Source: JAZDEU01 sp043808545 (GTDB taxonomy: Bacteria > Patescibacteriota > Patescibacteriia > JAZDEU01). Taken from it: a stretch of 12,188 nucleotides of DNA. The notes beneath the pieces are model-generated. The model saw only the letters and a list, made by a program, of their open reading frames with translations. It was not told where the DNA came from and searched no databases. The stretch spans positions 1 to 12,188 of the forward strand of contig JAZDEU010000023.1 of assembly GCA_043808545.1 (NCBI GenBank), read 5' to 3'. The number at the start of each line of letters is the position of its first letter. The stretch's first letter is position 1. The position numbers and the translations under genes were made by a program. Below are positions 12,048 to 12,188 of this stretch, one piece after another.

Positions 12048-12187
12048 GGGACTGTCGCCGAATGGCGTTTTTGCGTCATTCTGAGGAGGAACGACGAAGA
12101 ATCCCAGAGTTTTTTCGCTTAACCACGGGATTCTTCACCCGCTAAAGCGGGTTCAGAATGACGCGCTAAACGTTTGGCGACACTCCC
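12048..12187. repeat. Nested palindromic element B, copy 2 (140 bp, inverted)
   Basis: Outer arms GGGACTGTCGCC (12048-12059) and GGCGACACTCCC (12176-12187) pair with one mismatch. Middle arms GCGTCATTCTGA (12073-12084) and TCAGAATGACGC (12153-12164) pair perfectly, as do inner arms GAAGAATCCC and GGGATTCTTC. Positions 12095-12163 repeat 4623-4555 of copy 1 in opposite orientation with two differences. The outer arms differ from those of copy 1, so the core is shared but the ends are not. It may continue beyond the window. Confidence 0.85.
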
Positions 12188-12188
12188 T

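Overview
The window looks like a chromosomal segment of a small-genome, AT-rich bacterium, most likely of the Candidate Phyla Radiation (Patescibacteria, Parcubacteria-like). The grounds are inference from several traits: strongly AT-rich intergenic DNA, start codons almost without Shine-Dalgarno sequences, TATAAT boxes placed very close to ATG, compact proteins, and the delta (small) subunit of a group 3b NiFe hydrogenase/sulfhydrogenase, a type known from Parcubacteria. UGA is used as a normal stop, so the Gracilibacteria/Absconditabacteria code does not apply.

Layout, left to right. (1) A YgjP-like metallopeptidase gene that has lost its 5' end (to 564). (2) The chromosome-partitioning pair parA (657-1412) and parB (1605-2537), separated by repeat-derived DNA. 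(3) An orphan hydrogenase small-subunit gene (2759-3691) that carries a palindromic element in frame. (4) A gene graveyard (3692-4800) with remnants of an SGNH/GDSL hydrolase, of a YvcK/CofD-like gene and of a GlmU-like acetyltransferase gene, the last broken by two different palindromes. (5) An accessory block: RhuM-Doc/Fic protein and NYN-domain nuclease (4875-6515), an intact YvcK-like protein (6601-7557), a HAD hydrolase (7625-8230) and a HEPN-MNT toxin-antitoxin pair whose HEPN gene is frameshifted (8246-8935). (6) The heat-shock genes groES and groEL (9179-11394) behind a sigma70-type promoter and a near-perfect CIRCE (HrcA) operator. (7) A convergent hicB-hicA pair on the minus strand (12041-11483), separated from groEL by a strong, probably bidirectional terminator.

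Housekeeping blocks (parAB, groESL) therefore flank a region rich in toxin/antitoxin-like or nuclease-like genes and decaying genes. The most notable feature is a set of short palindromic elements. A ~31-bp hairpin occurs twice with compensatory base changes in its stem, once inside a coding sequence. A 134-140 bp nested palindrome occurs twice in opposite orientation, with a 69-bp near-identical core. AT-rich imperfect palindromes end at, or shortly before, start codons. No transposase, integrase, tRNA, rRNA or CRISPR array was seen.
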